From a bacterium (GTDB lineage: Bacteria; Electryoneota; AABM5-125-24; Hatepunaeales; Hatepunaeaceae): a DNA stretch of 46,831 nucleotides. The stretch lies in the NCBI GenBank assembly GCA_025774605.1, contig JALGVR010000012.1:1-46831 (forward strand). The letters are read 5' to 3'. Shown piece after piece: positions 14,843 to 22,832 of the stretch. The notes under the pieces were generated by a model, which made no database searches, was not told where the DNA came from, and saw nothing but the letters and a program-made list of their open reading frames with translations. Made by a program: the position numbers and the translations under genes. Within the stretch, counting starts at the first letter, position 1; each line of letters opens with the position of its first letter.

Positions 14843-16498
14843 CTACATAACCTCCGGCGCGCCGACGCCCATCAGTCTCAGCCCGCCCGACAAAACGCCC
14901 GCCACCCCCCGGCACAACATCAACCGGGCGGCGGTTGTGCGTCTGTCGTCACCGATAACGCGGTGACGACTGTAAAACAGGTGAAAACCGCGCGCCAGCT
15001 CGGTCAGATAACTGGTCAGCGGATGCGGTTCGATCCCGCGCACAATGGATGCCAGTGTCCAGGGGAACCGCGCCAGCGCCCGCAGCAGATCCGTCTCCTC
15101 ACCCTCCGTCAGTATACTCAAATCGACATCCTCATCAGACTCCTTCGCCCCGGGCTGCCTGAGGATCGAGCAGATCCTGGCGTGAGCGTATTGAACGTAA
15201 TAGACCGGATTATCCTCAGTGTGCCGCCTGGCGAGCTCCATGTCGAAATCGAGATGGCTGGTGATCCTGCGCATCAGGAAGAAGAACCGAGCCGCATCGA
15301 CGCCGACTTCATCGATAAGCTCGTCCAAGGTAATGCCCACGCCGGCGCGCTTGGACATCTTGACCTCCACGCCGCCGCGCTTCAGGTTCACCTGCTGAAC
15401 AATGATCGGGTGGAAGAACTCCCGCGGCAGCCCTATCGCGGCAAGGGCGGCGCGAAGCTGGACTATGTGACCGTGGTGATCCGGACCCAACAGGTCAACG
15501 GCCTTTACGTAGCCCCGGCCAAGTTTGTTCAAATGATAGGCAATGTCGGGCACGACATAGGTAAACGTCCCCTTGGACGTCTTGATCACACGATCTTCAC
15601 TGTCGCCGAATTCGCTCGCCTTGAAATGAACCGCTCCGTCTTTTTCATAGGTCTTGCTTCTCTCGACAAGGCTGTTATATGCACCTGTAACCTGAGAATT
15701 TTCTTCGTCATACAGCTCAGACTCAAAGAACCACCTGTCGAAGGTAACGCCGAACCTCTGCAGTGTTTCCTCCTGGTTTTTTCGAATCTTAAGCGCGGCG
15801 GATCTTCCGACATGTTCTTCATCCTCCAATCCGGCGGAACCGGATAGTCCGTTCTCGTCGATCAGAGCCTGTGCCACATCGACCAGATATTCCCCGTGAT
15901 ACCCACCCTCAGGAATTTCAGCCGTCTCGGCGCCTGTTTCGATCTGTTTTATCCTCGCTCTGACCGAAGCGCCGAGCTTGCGCACCTGTCCGCCTCCATC
16001 GTTGACATAGAACTCGCTGTCAGCCTGGAAGCCGCGCTTCCTGAAAATCCTGACCAGCGTATCGCCAACCGATGCCGCACGGGCGCTGACGATGTTCAGT
16101 GGACCGGTCGGGTTGGCGCTGACGAATTCGAACAGCCAGCGTGCTCCGCCACCCTCATCAGACGAGCCGAAACCTTCGGGGGCCGTTACTATATCCTTCA
16201 ACAACTGATGGAAGTATCTCCCGGGAAGCGTGAAGTTCAGAAAACCGGGACCCGCCACACTCACGGATTCAACCCGGTCGGAATCGGTCGGAAAACCGGC
16301 AGCGAGCTTCTCGGCAAGCTGCTGCGGCGGGGTGCCGGTCTGCTTGGACGCCGTCAACGCCACATTGCTGGACAGGTCGCCGTGTTCCTTTTTCCTGGGG
16401 ATTTCGAGGGCTATCTTCGGATCGGATATTCCAACGCTGTGACACAGATCGGCGAGTATCGGGACGATGTATTCTTCAATCGTTTCATTCATCGTCAT
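14843..16498 (-). CDS. argS: Arginine--tRNA ligase
   Basis: ArgS charges tRNA-Arg in the cytoplasm. The 551 residues are typical of the bacterial enzyme. The N-terminal additional domain (about 1-110) contains KKEHGDLSSNVAL and GPGFLNF. The catalytic Rossmann domain begins EFVSANPTGPL (124-134). The KMSK loop is intact (VKMSKRAGV, K380-K383), followed by the C-terminal anticodon-binding helices. The position of the 'HIGH' motif reads NIVS (135-138) instead of H-x-G-H, an odd feature discussed under findings. The ATG start overlaps the rsfS stop (ATGA). It lies within the LytR_C-rsfS-argS-pfkB-mtnA run. Confidence 0.96.
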   Translation of the reverse strand: MTMNETIEEYIVPILADLCHSVGISDPKIALEIPRKKEHGDLSSNVALTASKQTGTPPQQLAEKLAAGFPTDSDRVESVSVAGPGFLNFTLPGRYFHQLLKDIVTAPEGFGSSDEGGGARWLFEFVSANPTGPLNIVSARAASVGDTLVRIFRKRGFQADSEFYVNDGGGQVRKLGASVRARIKQIETGAETAEIPEGGYHGEYLVDVAQALIDENGLSGSAGLEDEEHVGRSAALKIRKNQEETLQRFGVTFDRWFFESELYDEENSQVTGAYNSLVERSKTYEKDGAVHFKASEFGDSEDRVIKTSKGTFTYVVPDIAYHLNKLGRGYVKAVDLLGPDHHGHIVQLRAALAAIGLPREFFHPIIVQQVNLKRGGVEVKMSKRAGVGITLDELIDEVGVDAARFFFLMRRITSHLDFDMELARRHTEDNPVYYVQYAHARICSILRQPGAKESDEDVDLSILTEGEETDLLRALARFPWTLASIVRGIEPHPLTSYLTELARGFHLFYSRHRVIGDDRRTTAARLMLCRGVAGVLSGGLRLMGVGAPEVM

Positions 16499-16863
16499 TC
16501 GAGCCCTTTGACCTGCACGCGCGGCGCATCACCCCACAATCGTTCCAGCGCATAATACCCGCGGGCGTCCGATTGAAAAACATGTACCACCAGGTCGATA
16601 TAGTCCAGCAGCACCCAGCGATAGTTCTCGGTTCCCTCGGTATGTCTCGGTTTCCAGCCTATCTTGGTAAGTTCCTCCTCAACATACTGATAAATCGCCT
16701 TCACATGGACGTCGACCGCGCCGGAGCAGATCACAAAGTAATCGCAGAAATCCGCCACTTTTCGTAGATCGAGAACTATGATATCAATCGCCTGCTTCTG
16801 GGTGGCGAACAACGCGGCGCGCCGGGCAGCGGTTCGAGAGGTGAGCTTTTTCTTAACGACCAA
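16495..16863 (-). CDS. rsfS: Ribosomal silencing factor RsfS (RsfA/YbeB/Iojap family)
   Basis: RsfS binds ribosomal protein uL14 and stops the two subunits joining when nutrients are short. Family blocks are IDIIVLDLRKVADFCDYFVICSG, HVKAIYQYVEEEL, and GTENYRWVLLDYIDLVVHVF. The length is about 122 residues from the TTG at 16863, which has GGAAAG about 8 nt upstream and overlaps the previous gene by 11 nt. The open frame reaches another TTG at 16893 (132 residues), which would overlap by 41 nt and has no visible ribosome-binding site. It is coupled to argS by a 4-nt overlap. Confidence 0.92.
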   Translation of the reverse strand: MVVKKKLTSRTAARRAALFATQKQAIDIIVLDLRKVADFCDYFVICSGAVDVHVKAIYQYVEEELTKIGWKPRHTEGTENYRWVLLDYIDLVVHVFQSDARGYYALERLWGDAPRVQVKGLE

Positions 16864-17470
16864 TAGATAACTTTCCGTTGTCTTTACCCACAATAAGCGT
16901 CAGATCGATTTCCGGTTCCGGCATAAGGTTAAGCCGTTTGATGCGAGTCTCGCTGAGTCCCAGCAGGCCGGCCAGTTCTCTTGCCGCGGTCAGGTTTCCG
17001 GAGCGGTCCAATATCCGGCTGTTGTGATAGTCCTGCCGGTCGGCGTTCCCCACATCCACAACATCATACCCGTTTTTATCCAGCCATTTACCGATACGCC
17101 CGGCAATACCGGCCACGCCGCAACCGTTCAGAACCTGCAGTCGTATCGGAGACGGCTCAATCTCATCAGCCTTCACCAGGCTTTTGGCGGTCTCCAGCGG
17201 CGGAGCCTCGGGTTCGGGCCGAGTAACGGTCTCCTTTTCCGCAACCTGCGCTGTGGATCGTTGCGGTTCCGTGGTCCGCTGAGTTGTCTCAACCGCCGCC
17301 TGTGGCGGGACCGCGAGCGATTTCTTGAGATCGGCGACCTCGACCCATAAACCGATGGTCATCACCACCTGTACAATGATAAAAAACAACAGCAGATTTA
17401 ACCTGATGATGAGGCCTGAGCCGGCGGCATCGGTCGAGTATTTGATTCTACTGCGTGGGTTCGGTGACAT
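16853..17470 (-). CDS. Membrane-anchored LytR_C-domain protein
   Basis: This 205-residue protein has one membrane segment (about 20-43), a Pro/Glu/Thr-rich linker (50-105) and a LytR C-terminal (LytR_C) domain (about 109-197), recognised by IRLQVLNGCGVAGIAGRIGKW, a DVVDVGNADRQDY turn and the closing strand LTLIVGKDN. LytR_C often follows the phosphotransferase domain of LytR-CpsA-Psr proteins; here the catalytic domain is missing, so the protein is not itself a ligase. The domain should face the periplasm. Neighbourhood with rsfS and argS is all the context offers. The function is unknown. Confidence 0.82.
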   Translation of the reverse strand: MSPNPRSRIKYSTDAAGSGLIIRLNLLLFFIIVQVVMTIGLWVEVADLKKSLAVPPQAAVETTQRTTEPQRSTAQVAEKETVTRPEPEAPPLETAKSLVKADEIEPSPIRLQVLNGCGVAGIAGRIGKWLDKNGYDVVDVGNADRQDYHNSRILDRSGNLTAARELAGLLGLSETRIKRLNLMPEPEIDLTLIVGKDNGKLSIGR

Positions 17471-17491
17471 CTCAGACCTTATAATTACATG

Positions 17492-17518
17492 AAAAAGACC
17501 GAGCGCGCGGCATCGGTC
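17492..17518 (-). terminator. Rho-independent terminator
   Basis: On the minus strand GACCGA (complement of 17513-17518) pairs with TCGGTC (complement of 17497-17502) around a GC-rich 10-nt centre, followed by TTTTT (complement of 17492-17496). It lies just after the stop of the 154-residue secreted protein and before the LytR_C gene, separating the panC run from the rsfS-argS run. Confidence 0.65.
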
Positions 17519-17545
17519 TCAATCTCTCGTATGCTGGCAATGAAT

Positions 17546-18010
17546 TCATCGCTTCAGCAACGGAGATACATCACCCTGGTATGGACTGTTCATGTATAAC
17601 AACCTCGGTGACTGCAACAGTTCAAAGTGAAGATAAATATCCTTGCGCGGACGATAGTCAAACGCAAATCCTCCAATAAAACTGTTGTAATCGGCAGGAA
17701 TACCCATATTACCTGAATACCGGCTATTTTGAAAACCGAGCAGGAACGTCAGCGAAACCGGATCTGAAAGCTTGTATCCTATCGTGGTCGCATAGAGGCT
17801 TCGGGCGATCGAACCGCCGGAACCGGAAGATATCCCGAATGATATATTATGCTGCACAGTCAGCCTTGATCGATCGAGGAGGTTAAACGCGGATCCTGAC
17901 CTGCCCCCAAGCCAATCCCTGAAGCCCAGTTGATTCCTCTCCACGGTCGGCTCGGCATTCGCTGTCATGCAACAGATTATAATTCCCAAGATCAATACTC
18001 TTTTCACCAC
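17546..18010 (-). CDS. Small secreted beta-rich protein of unknown function
   Basis: I do not recognise a family. The 154 residues begin with a signal peptide (MVKRVLILGIIICCMTANA, cleavage near residue 19). The mature part alternates polar and aromatic residues, as in outer-membrane strands: RLTVQHNISFGIS, YATTIGYKLSDPVSLTFLLGF, and IGGFAFDYRPRKDIYLHFELLQ. The mature chain is probably too short for a closed barrel of more than 8 strands. Two GTG codons stand at the start; GAGGAG upstream fits the second (18007) slightly better. It lies 75 nt after the GlmU-like gene and just before a terminator, so it is the last gene of that unit. Confidence 0.7.
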   Translation of the reverse strand: MVKRVLILGIIICCMTANAEPTVERNQLGFRDWLGGRSGSAFNLLDRSRLTVQHNISFGISSGSGGSIARSLYATTIGYKLSDPVSLTFLLGFQNSRYSGNMGIPADYNSFIGGFAFDYRPRKDIYLHFELLQSPRLLYMNSPYQGDVSPLLKR

Positions 18011-18085
18011 AACTCCTCGAGATTATATTTCGGGTGAAGGTTCCCGATTGCTAATTTTAATAAATCAACCGGCGGTTGTCAACAG

Positions 18086-18832
18086 TTAATCGCCGCGACG
18101 TAAAATAAGTTTCTGCTCCAGGCGCGAAAGTTGCTGCGGCGTGTTCACGCCCGCCACCTCCAGCGGATCTTCAACCAGGAATGCAGCCAGCGGCTCGTTG
18201 CTGTCGGCGAGAACGGAAATCGTATCGGTCAGGTAGTACTCACCGGCGGCATTGCGGTTGCTTATCCGGTCAAGGGCTTGAAACAACGGTTCAGTTCTGA
18301 AGAAATAGACGCCGGAGTTGACCTCGTCCGATTTGAGCATGCCCGTTCCGACGTCCTTCTGTTCAATGATGCTCAGCAACTCCCCGCTCTCCCCCCTTAT
18401 AATTCTGCCATATCCGGTTGGATCTTCCGGCTTGAAGGTGAGCACGGTGGCCGCGGCGCCGCTTTCCCTGTGCAGCGACCAGGCGCGTTCGACGGTGGTC
18501 GGCTGGAGGAGGGGAACATCGCCGGAGAGAATCAGCACGTCTCCGCCAAAACCGGCCAGGTCACGCCGGCACGACTTTATCGCGTCCCCGGTGCCCAACT
18601 GTCTTTCCTGGACAACCCATTCGACATTCAGCCCGCGTGTCGCCTCTCTCACCAGATCACTCCCGTGACCGATCACCAGCAGAATGCGTTCGGAACCGAC
18701 GCTGCGAGCCAGCTCGATGACGTAATGCACCAGCGGTCGTCCGGCCAGGGGATGCAGCACCTTCGGCAGATCGTTCCGCATCCGTTTCCCCTTTCCCGCC
18801 GCCATGATGATCGTGGCAAACGTGTCGCTCAT
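18086..18832 (-). CDS. GlmU-N-like sugar nucleotidyltransferase
   Basis: This 248-residue protein matches the uridylyltransferase half of GlmU, which makes UDP-N-acetylglucosamine from UTP and GlcNAc-1-phosphate. Marks are AAGKGKRMRNDLPKVLHPLAG (11-31, with the nucleotide-binding Lys K24), QLGTGDAI (78-85, where GlmU usually has GTGHA), GDVPLL (104-109, metal-binding Asp), GYGRII, NSGVYFF, NAAGEYYLTD and GVNTPQQL. The left-handed beta-helix acetyltransferase domain of bifunctional GlmU (about 456 residues) is absent, and no sequence after the stop continues it. So it is either a stand-alone pyrophosphorylase or acts on a related sugar. It starts 4 nt after the panC stop and is probably co-translated. 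Confidence 0.86.
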   Translation of the reverse strand: MSDTFATIIMAAGKGKRMRNDLPKVLHPLAGRPLVHYVIELARSVGSERILLVIGHGSDLVREATRGLNVEWVVQERQLGTGDAIKSCRRDLAGFGGDVLILSGDVPLLQPTTVERAWSLHRESGAAATVLTFKPEDPTGYGRIIRGESGELLSIIEQKDVGTGMLKSDEVNSGVYFFRTEPLFQALDRISNRNAAGEYYLTDTISVLADSNEPLAAFLVEDPLEVAGVNTPQQLSRLEQKLILRRGD

Positions 18833-18836
18833 GGTA

Positions 18837-19733
18837 TTATACGCTTACACCTTTAATTGGTTTCGTTCCCGAACCGGGCCCGATTCGAATATTGTCAATC
18901 AATCTGGTCCTGCCGATGAAAGCCGCCAGCAGTATCTGCACGCTTCCGCCGACCTCCGACCTTGGCTCCAGGGTCATCGGATCAACTGCGGACAGGTATT
19001 GAACCTTGATCTTCAACAACGGGTTCAATATCGTCAACATCCCGTCCCTGATAAGTCCGCAATCATCAACCCCGTTCTCGCCCTGCCTTCTCGCCCATTC
19101 GAGAGCCGTTGGTATCCGAACGGCTAACTCGCGTTCTTCCGCACTTAAATAAGCGTTTCGACTCGACATCGCCAGGCCGTCGCTCTCCCTGACCGTCTCC
19201 CCGAAAACAAGCTCCACCGGCAGATTAAGGTCTTCAACCATCCGCTCGACGACCCTCGCCTGCTGATAATCCTTCAGCCCGAATGCCGCCACCGAACAGC
19301 CGGTCAGATTGAACAGCCTGTTTACCACCGTCGCCACACCGCGGAAATGACCGGGCCTGAATTGTCCGCACAGCGGTTTCGACAGCTTTTCAACCTCGAT
19401 ATAGGTTTGAAAATCCTCGGGATACATCTCCTGTACATCGGGTATGAAAACCAGATTGCAGCCGTTTTCCGCCAACAGTTCCAGGTCATGGGCTTCATCG
19501 CGGGGATATTTATCCAGATCTTCACCCTCACCGAACTGAATCGGATTGACAAAGATGCTGGCTGCCTTCCGGTCACATCTTCCATCCAGCAGGCGCAACA
19601 GACTCAGATGTCCCTCATGTAAACAGCCCATCGTGGGCACCAACCCCACCCGGACTCCCTCGCGTCGAAGTTTAAGGGCATGGGAAGACATCTCCCGCAG
19701 GGATCGGATTATTTTAATACCGCTTTTCATCAC
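18837..19733 (-). CDS. panC: Pantothenate synthetase (pantoate--beta-alanine ligase)
   Basis: PanC joins pantoate and beta-alanine using ATP, the last step to pantothenate and coenzyme A. The 298 residues carry the nucleotidyltransferase motif LVPTMGCLHEGH (31-42, HIGH-like), IFVNPIQFG (60-68), FGLKDYQQ (151-158) and the KMSKS-like DGLAMSSRNAYL (185-196). The length is normal. The frame begins GTG-ATG; the ATG at 19730 is the more likely start. It is the first gene of a unit with the GlmU-like gene. panB and panD are not in the window. Confidence 0.96.
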   Translation of the reverse strand: MMKSGIKIIRSLREMSSHALKLRREGVRVGLVPTMGCLHEGHLSLLRLLDGRCDRKAASIFVNPIQFGEGEDLDKYPRDEAHDLELLAENGCNLVFIPDVQEMYPEDFQTYIEVEKLSKPLCGQFRPGHFRGVATVVNRLFNLTGCSVAAFGLKDYQQARVVERMVEDLNLPVELVFGETVRESDGLAMSSRNAYLSAEERELAVRIPTALEWARRQGENGVDDCGLIRDGMLTILNPLLKIKVQYLSAVDPMTLEPRSEVGGSVQILLAAFIGRTRLIDNIRIGPGSGTKPIKGVSV

Positions 19734-19929
19734 TCCCGGTCAAGTCGTCCGGTCAGTTAAACAGGACGAGTTCTTTGGAAATATCCTGTAATACACTTGC
19801 ATGTCATCCCCGCGTACCAGTTCGTCGGCTTTATCAAAGGCGAATAACTCTACATATTAAAGAAAAACAGATACGCAAGTCAAGTTATATCTCTTTTTAA
19901 TCATTGGCGACAGTTCATAACCAAATTAG

Positions 19930-19966
19930 TTGACAATCCCGATTCCAATTCGTACTATATATGTAC
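19930..19966 (+). promoter_or_regulatory. Promoter and operator-like palindrome of the metal-efflux operon
   Basis: TTGACA (19930-19935) and TACTAT (19953-19958) stand 17 nt apart, an excellent sigma-70 type promoter. The -10 region is overlapped by an AT-rich GTAC-TATATAT-GTAC element (19952-19966), a plausible operator half. ATGAA follows at 19969-19973. The remaining 19734-19929 stretch holds no gene that I can see. Confidence 0.65.
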
Positions 19967-19984
19967 TTATGAATAGAGGTTGAT

Positions 19985-20347
19985 ATGTATTCCACGGACG
20001 CAAGCGGCGGGAGTCACATCCCCGCACCCGAGAAGATCGAGCGGATTCAGCATGCGCTGAGCTCGGCGACGCTACTGCGCAATATGGCCGAGATATTCAA
20101 GGTACTCTGCGATCCCACCCGGCTGAAGATCGTGCTGGCGCTCCAGGAGTGTGAGCTTTGCGTTGCTGATATTTCCGAGTTTACTGATCTTCCTCAATCA
20201 TCAGTATCGCATCATCTTAAGACATTGCGCCAGTCACGGCTGGTCGATTACCGACGACAGGGAAAGATGGTGTTTTATTCACTGGCGGACAACCATGTCA
20301 CAGCTTTGGTCGCGGTCGCCAGAGATCACGCCAAGGAGACAATTTAA
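19985..20347 (+). CDS. ArsR/SmtB-family metal-sensing repressor (alpha-5 site type)
   Basis: This 120-residue winged-helix repressor would leave its operator when metal binds. The core is LCDPTRLKIVLALQECELCVADIS (41-64), the recognition helix SSVSHHLKTLRQSRLV (72-87) and the wing RRQGKMVFYSL. The C-terminal helix DNHVTALVAVARDHAKE holds D102, H104, H115 and E118, exactly the spacing of the zinc-binding alpha-5 site of SmtB (Asp, His, His, Glu). C56 and C59 near ELCVAD recall part of the alpha-3 site used by CadC. Zn, Cd or Pb sensing is inferred; arsenic sensing is unlikely. It is first in the operon with DUF302 and the P1B-ATPase. Confidence 0.9.
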   Translation: MYSTDASGGSHIPAPEKIERIQHALSSATLLRNMAEIFKVLCDPTRLKIVLALQECELCVADISEFTDLPQSSVSHHLKTLRQSRLVDYRRQGKMVFYSLADNHVTALVAVARDHAKETI

Positions 20348-20352
20348 ACTAA

Positions 20353-20374
20353 CGTATGAACATAAATTCATACG
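20353..20374 (+). promoter_or_regulatory. SmtB/ArsR-type operator palindrome
   Basis: Perfect 8-bp arms CGTATGAA (20353-20360) and TTCATACG (20367-20374) are separated by 6 nt. The TGAA-N6-TTCA core matches the known operator plan of SmtB, CzrA and CadC repressors. It lies between the repressor stop and the DUF302 ribosome-binding site (AAGGAG), inside the operon and not at its main promoter. Confidence 0.7.
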
Positions 20375-20386
20375 AAAGGAGAGTTA

Positions 20387-20797
20387 ATGAAAGTTACATC
20401 GGATTACGCGATTGAGATTAAAACCGGTCTCGCCTTCGACGAGGTGATAGAGCGGCTGAATGAATTCCTCACGGAGGAAGGGTTCGGCGTGCTCACCGAG
20501 ATCGACGTTAAAACCACGCTTAAGAAAAAACTCAACATCGACCATAAGCCTTACAGAATACTGGGCGCCTGCAATCCACAATTTGCGAACCGGGCGATCA
20601 AGGCAGAGCCGTTGATCGGCGTGTTGCTGCCCTGCAACATCGTTGTATGGGACGACGACGCAACCAGAACCGTTGCCGCCATGGAGCCCGACATCATGGC
20701 AAGGATTACTAAAAATCCGGAAATCGCCGCCATTGCCGGTGAGGTTTCGGAGCGGATACACCGGGTGATCGACAGGATCGGCGAGTTGAACGGTTGA
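20387..20797 (+). CDS. DUF302-domain protein
   Basis: This 136-residue protein is a stand-alone DUF302 domain, recognised by GLAFDEVIERLNEFLTEEGF (14-33), ILGACNPQFANRAI (58-71) and EPLIGVLLPCNIVV (74-87). Two family cysteines, C62 and C83, are present. The biochemical role of DUF302 is not established; proposals range from small-molecule or heme-like binding to redox or metal handling. A strong AAGGAG stands 8-9 nt before the ATG. Its stop overlaps the ATPase start region. Placement between an SmtB-type sensor and a metal-export ATPase suggests a job in metal resistance, for example as an intracellular metal or thiol carrier; this is inference. Confidence 0.88.
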   Translation: MKVTSDYAIEIKTGLAFDEVIERLNEFLTEEGFGVLTEIDVKTTLKKKLNIDHKPYRILGACNPQFANRAIKAEPLIGVLLPCNIVVWDDDATRTVAAMEPDIMARITKNPEIAAIAGEVSERIHRVIDRIGELNG

Positions 20798-22800
20798 TGA
20801 CCGGACCGGAAAAAGCCTCTTCCTGCAGCGCGCCCGGTAAAGGAGCATCCTGTACTTACTGTGCTTCAGACTCTGCGGCCGCTTCAATCCCCATTTCAGA
20901 CGGGGAGGGTAAAAGCGGCGCCGAGGCGTTGAAAGACCGTATCAAGCGGCGAAGACTGTTCGAGGTCGGCGGTGGATTGATGCTCGTGCTGGCTGGTGGT
21001 CTCAGCAGGGGAATGATCCCCGCGGAGGTGATTCCATCCATCATGCTTGTCATGGGGATGATAATCGCAGGCTATCCCATTGTTCAGGCGGGTATTAAAG
21101 CCGCATTGAAGCTCAGGCTGGACATCAATTTCCTGATGACCGCGGCGGTGGTGGGAGGATTGGCGATCGGCGAATGGTCGGAGGCGGCAGCGGTTGTAAT
21201 TCTGTTCGCGATTGCCGAAATGTTGGAGGATTTCAGCCTGGATCGCTCGCGGCGTGCGATCGAAAAACTGATGGAGCTGGCGCCGTCCGTCGCGCTCGTC
21301 ATCAGGGATAATACGGAAGTCGAGGTGCCGGTTGCGGATCTTCAAATTGGCGATACGGTGCTTATTAAACCGGGAGTCTCCGTTCCGGTTGACGGGACAA
21401 TCGTCTCCGGTCGGTCATCGCTGAATCTGGCTGCAATAACAGGTGAATCAATGCCGGTATCCTGCCGGACCGGTGACCGGGCGCTTAGCGGAGGCATCAA
21501 CGGGGAAGGTTCGCTGATCGTAAAAGTATCCAAGAAACCGGACGAATTTACGATCAACCGAATTATCAGCCTGGTTCAGAAGGCGCAGGAGGAAAAGCCC
21601 AGGATCCACACGATCGTGGAGAGATTCGCCGCATATTACACGCCGATAGTGGTGGTCCTGGCTGCAGCCACAGCCGTAATTCCTCCAATCCTCTTCGACG
21701 GCGCCTGGAACACCTGGATCTACCGGGCGCTTGCCATGCTGCTCATCTCATGTCCCTGCGCGCTGGTCATCTCAACGCCGGTGACCATCGTATCGGCACT
21801 GGCGAACGCCGCCCGCCGCGGCGTGCTTGTCAAGGGCGGGGCGTTTCTCGAATCCTTATGGAGAACAGCGGTGTTCGCCATGGATAAAACCGGCACCCTG
21901 ACCGGCAGCGAGCTCTCCGTCCGGAAACTGTACCCCGTCAACGGCGCGACATCGGACGGTCTCCTGCGCCGGGCGGCGACGGTCGAGTCACACAGCGAGC
22001 ATCATATCGGAAGGGCGATCCTCGATCACGCCCGCAGCAGAAAGGTCGAATTCGGAACGCCGAATAACTTCGCATCCTATCCGGGCCGGGGCGCTTCAGC
22101 AGAGGTTGACGACCAGGAGGTATTCGTCGGCAAACATGACCTGTTCGAGGAGTTGGGCATCTGCGACGAATCGATCCATCCTCTGCTCAAGGAGGTGGAA
22201 GCGTCCGCAGGAACCACCGTGATGGTCGGCAGCCGGAAAAAACTGGACGGCGTTATATCGGTGGCAGACAACCCGCGCCCCGAGGCTGCCGAAACCCTGC
22301 AGAGATTAAAGGACGCGGGCGTCGAACACATCGCTCTGCTGACGGGAGACAACAGGCGCGTAGGCATGGCGGTGGGCAGGTCGATCGGCTGCGACGCCGT
22401 CCATGCCGGACTGCTGCCGGAAAACAAGGTTGAGATCGTCAAGGATTTAAGAAGCAAATACGGCATGGTGGTCATGGTCGGCGACGGGGTCAACGATGCG
22501 CCGGCGCTGGGCGCGGCCGACATCGGGATCGCCGTTGGAGGCGCCGGCAGCGACGCCGCGCTCGAGACCGCCGACATCATCCTGATGGGCGACAGAATCG
22601 ACCGTCTCCCCTGGCTGCTGAGGCTTTCACGCAGAACTCACCGGCTTATAATCATGAACATTGTTGCGGCGATAGGAATTAAAACCGGTTTCCTGGCGCT
22701 GGCTGTTACAGGACTGGCGACCTTGTGGATGGCGGTTTTCGCTGATATGGGCGTGACGCTGCTGGTGGTTTTCAACGGAATGAGAGCGCTGCGGAAGTAG
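20797..22800 (+). CDS. ZntA/CadA-type heavy-metal P1B-ATPase
   Basis: This 667-residue pump would export Zn, Cd or Pb out of the cytoplasm using ATP. The order is membrane helices (about 50-140), actuator loop with ITGESMPV, the metal-binding CPC in the sixth helix (C319-P320-C321), DKTGTLTG with the phosphorylated Asp D363, MVGDGVNDAPAL hinge, and last helices with K (IGIKTGF) and D650 (ADMGVTLL), the Lys/Asp pair typical of the Zn/Cd/Pb group. In place of the usual N-terminal HMA domain is a short Cys cluster (C-x8-C-x2-C, ending CTYC). The 'SEHP' motif of the nucleotide domain reads SEHH (H402-H403). ATG at 20797 overlaps the DUF302 stop by 1 nt; a TTG just before it is less likely. Confidence 0.94.
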   Translation: MTGPEKASSCSAPGKGASCTYCASDSAAASIPISDGEGKSGAEALKDRIKRRRLFEVGGGLMLVLAGGLSRGMIPAEVIPSIMLVMGMIIAGYPIVQAGIKAALKLRLDINFLMTAAVVGGLAIGEWSEAAAVVILFAIAEMLEDFSLDRSRRAIEKLMELAPSVALVIRDNTEVEVPVADLQIGDTVLIKPGVSVPVDGTIVSGRSSLNLAAITGESMPVSCRTGDRALSGGINGEGSLIVKVSKKPDEFTINRIISLVQKAQEEKPRIHTIVERFAAYYTPIVVVLAAATAVIPPILFDGAWNTWIYRALAMLLISCPCALVISTPVTIVSALANAARRGVLVKGGAFLESLWRTAVFAMDKTGTLTGSELSVRKLYPVNGATSDGLLRRAATVESHSEHHIGRAILDHARSRKVEFGTPNNFASYPGRGASAEVDDQEVFVGKHDLFEELGICDESIHPLLKEVEASAGTTVMVGSRKKLDGVISVADNPRPEAAETLQRLKDAGVEHIALLTGDNRRVGMAVGRSIGCDAVHAGLLPENKVEIVKDLRSKYGMVVMVGDGVNDAPALGAADIGIAVGGAGSDAALETADIILMGDRIDRLPWLLRLSRRTHRLIIMNIVAAIGIKTGFLALAVTGLATLWMAVFADMGVTLLVVFNGMRALRK

Positions 22801-22832
22801 GAAACTACAATTCACGAATTGCCAATCGCAAA

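Noticed and set aside
14963-15847. Plus-strand open frame of 294 codons opposite argS
   Set aside because: It is fully inside argS, which is supported by the KMSK loop and full-length domain structure.
20384-20887. Minus-strand open frame of 167 codons opposite DUF302
   Set aside because: The plus-strand DUF302 reading has conserved motifs and a strong ribosome-binding site, and fits the operon. The minus frame has neither.
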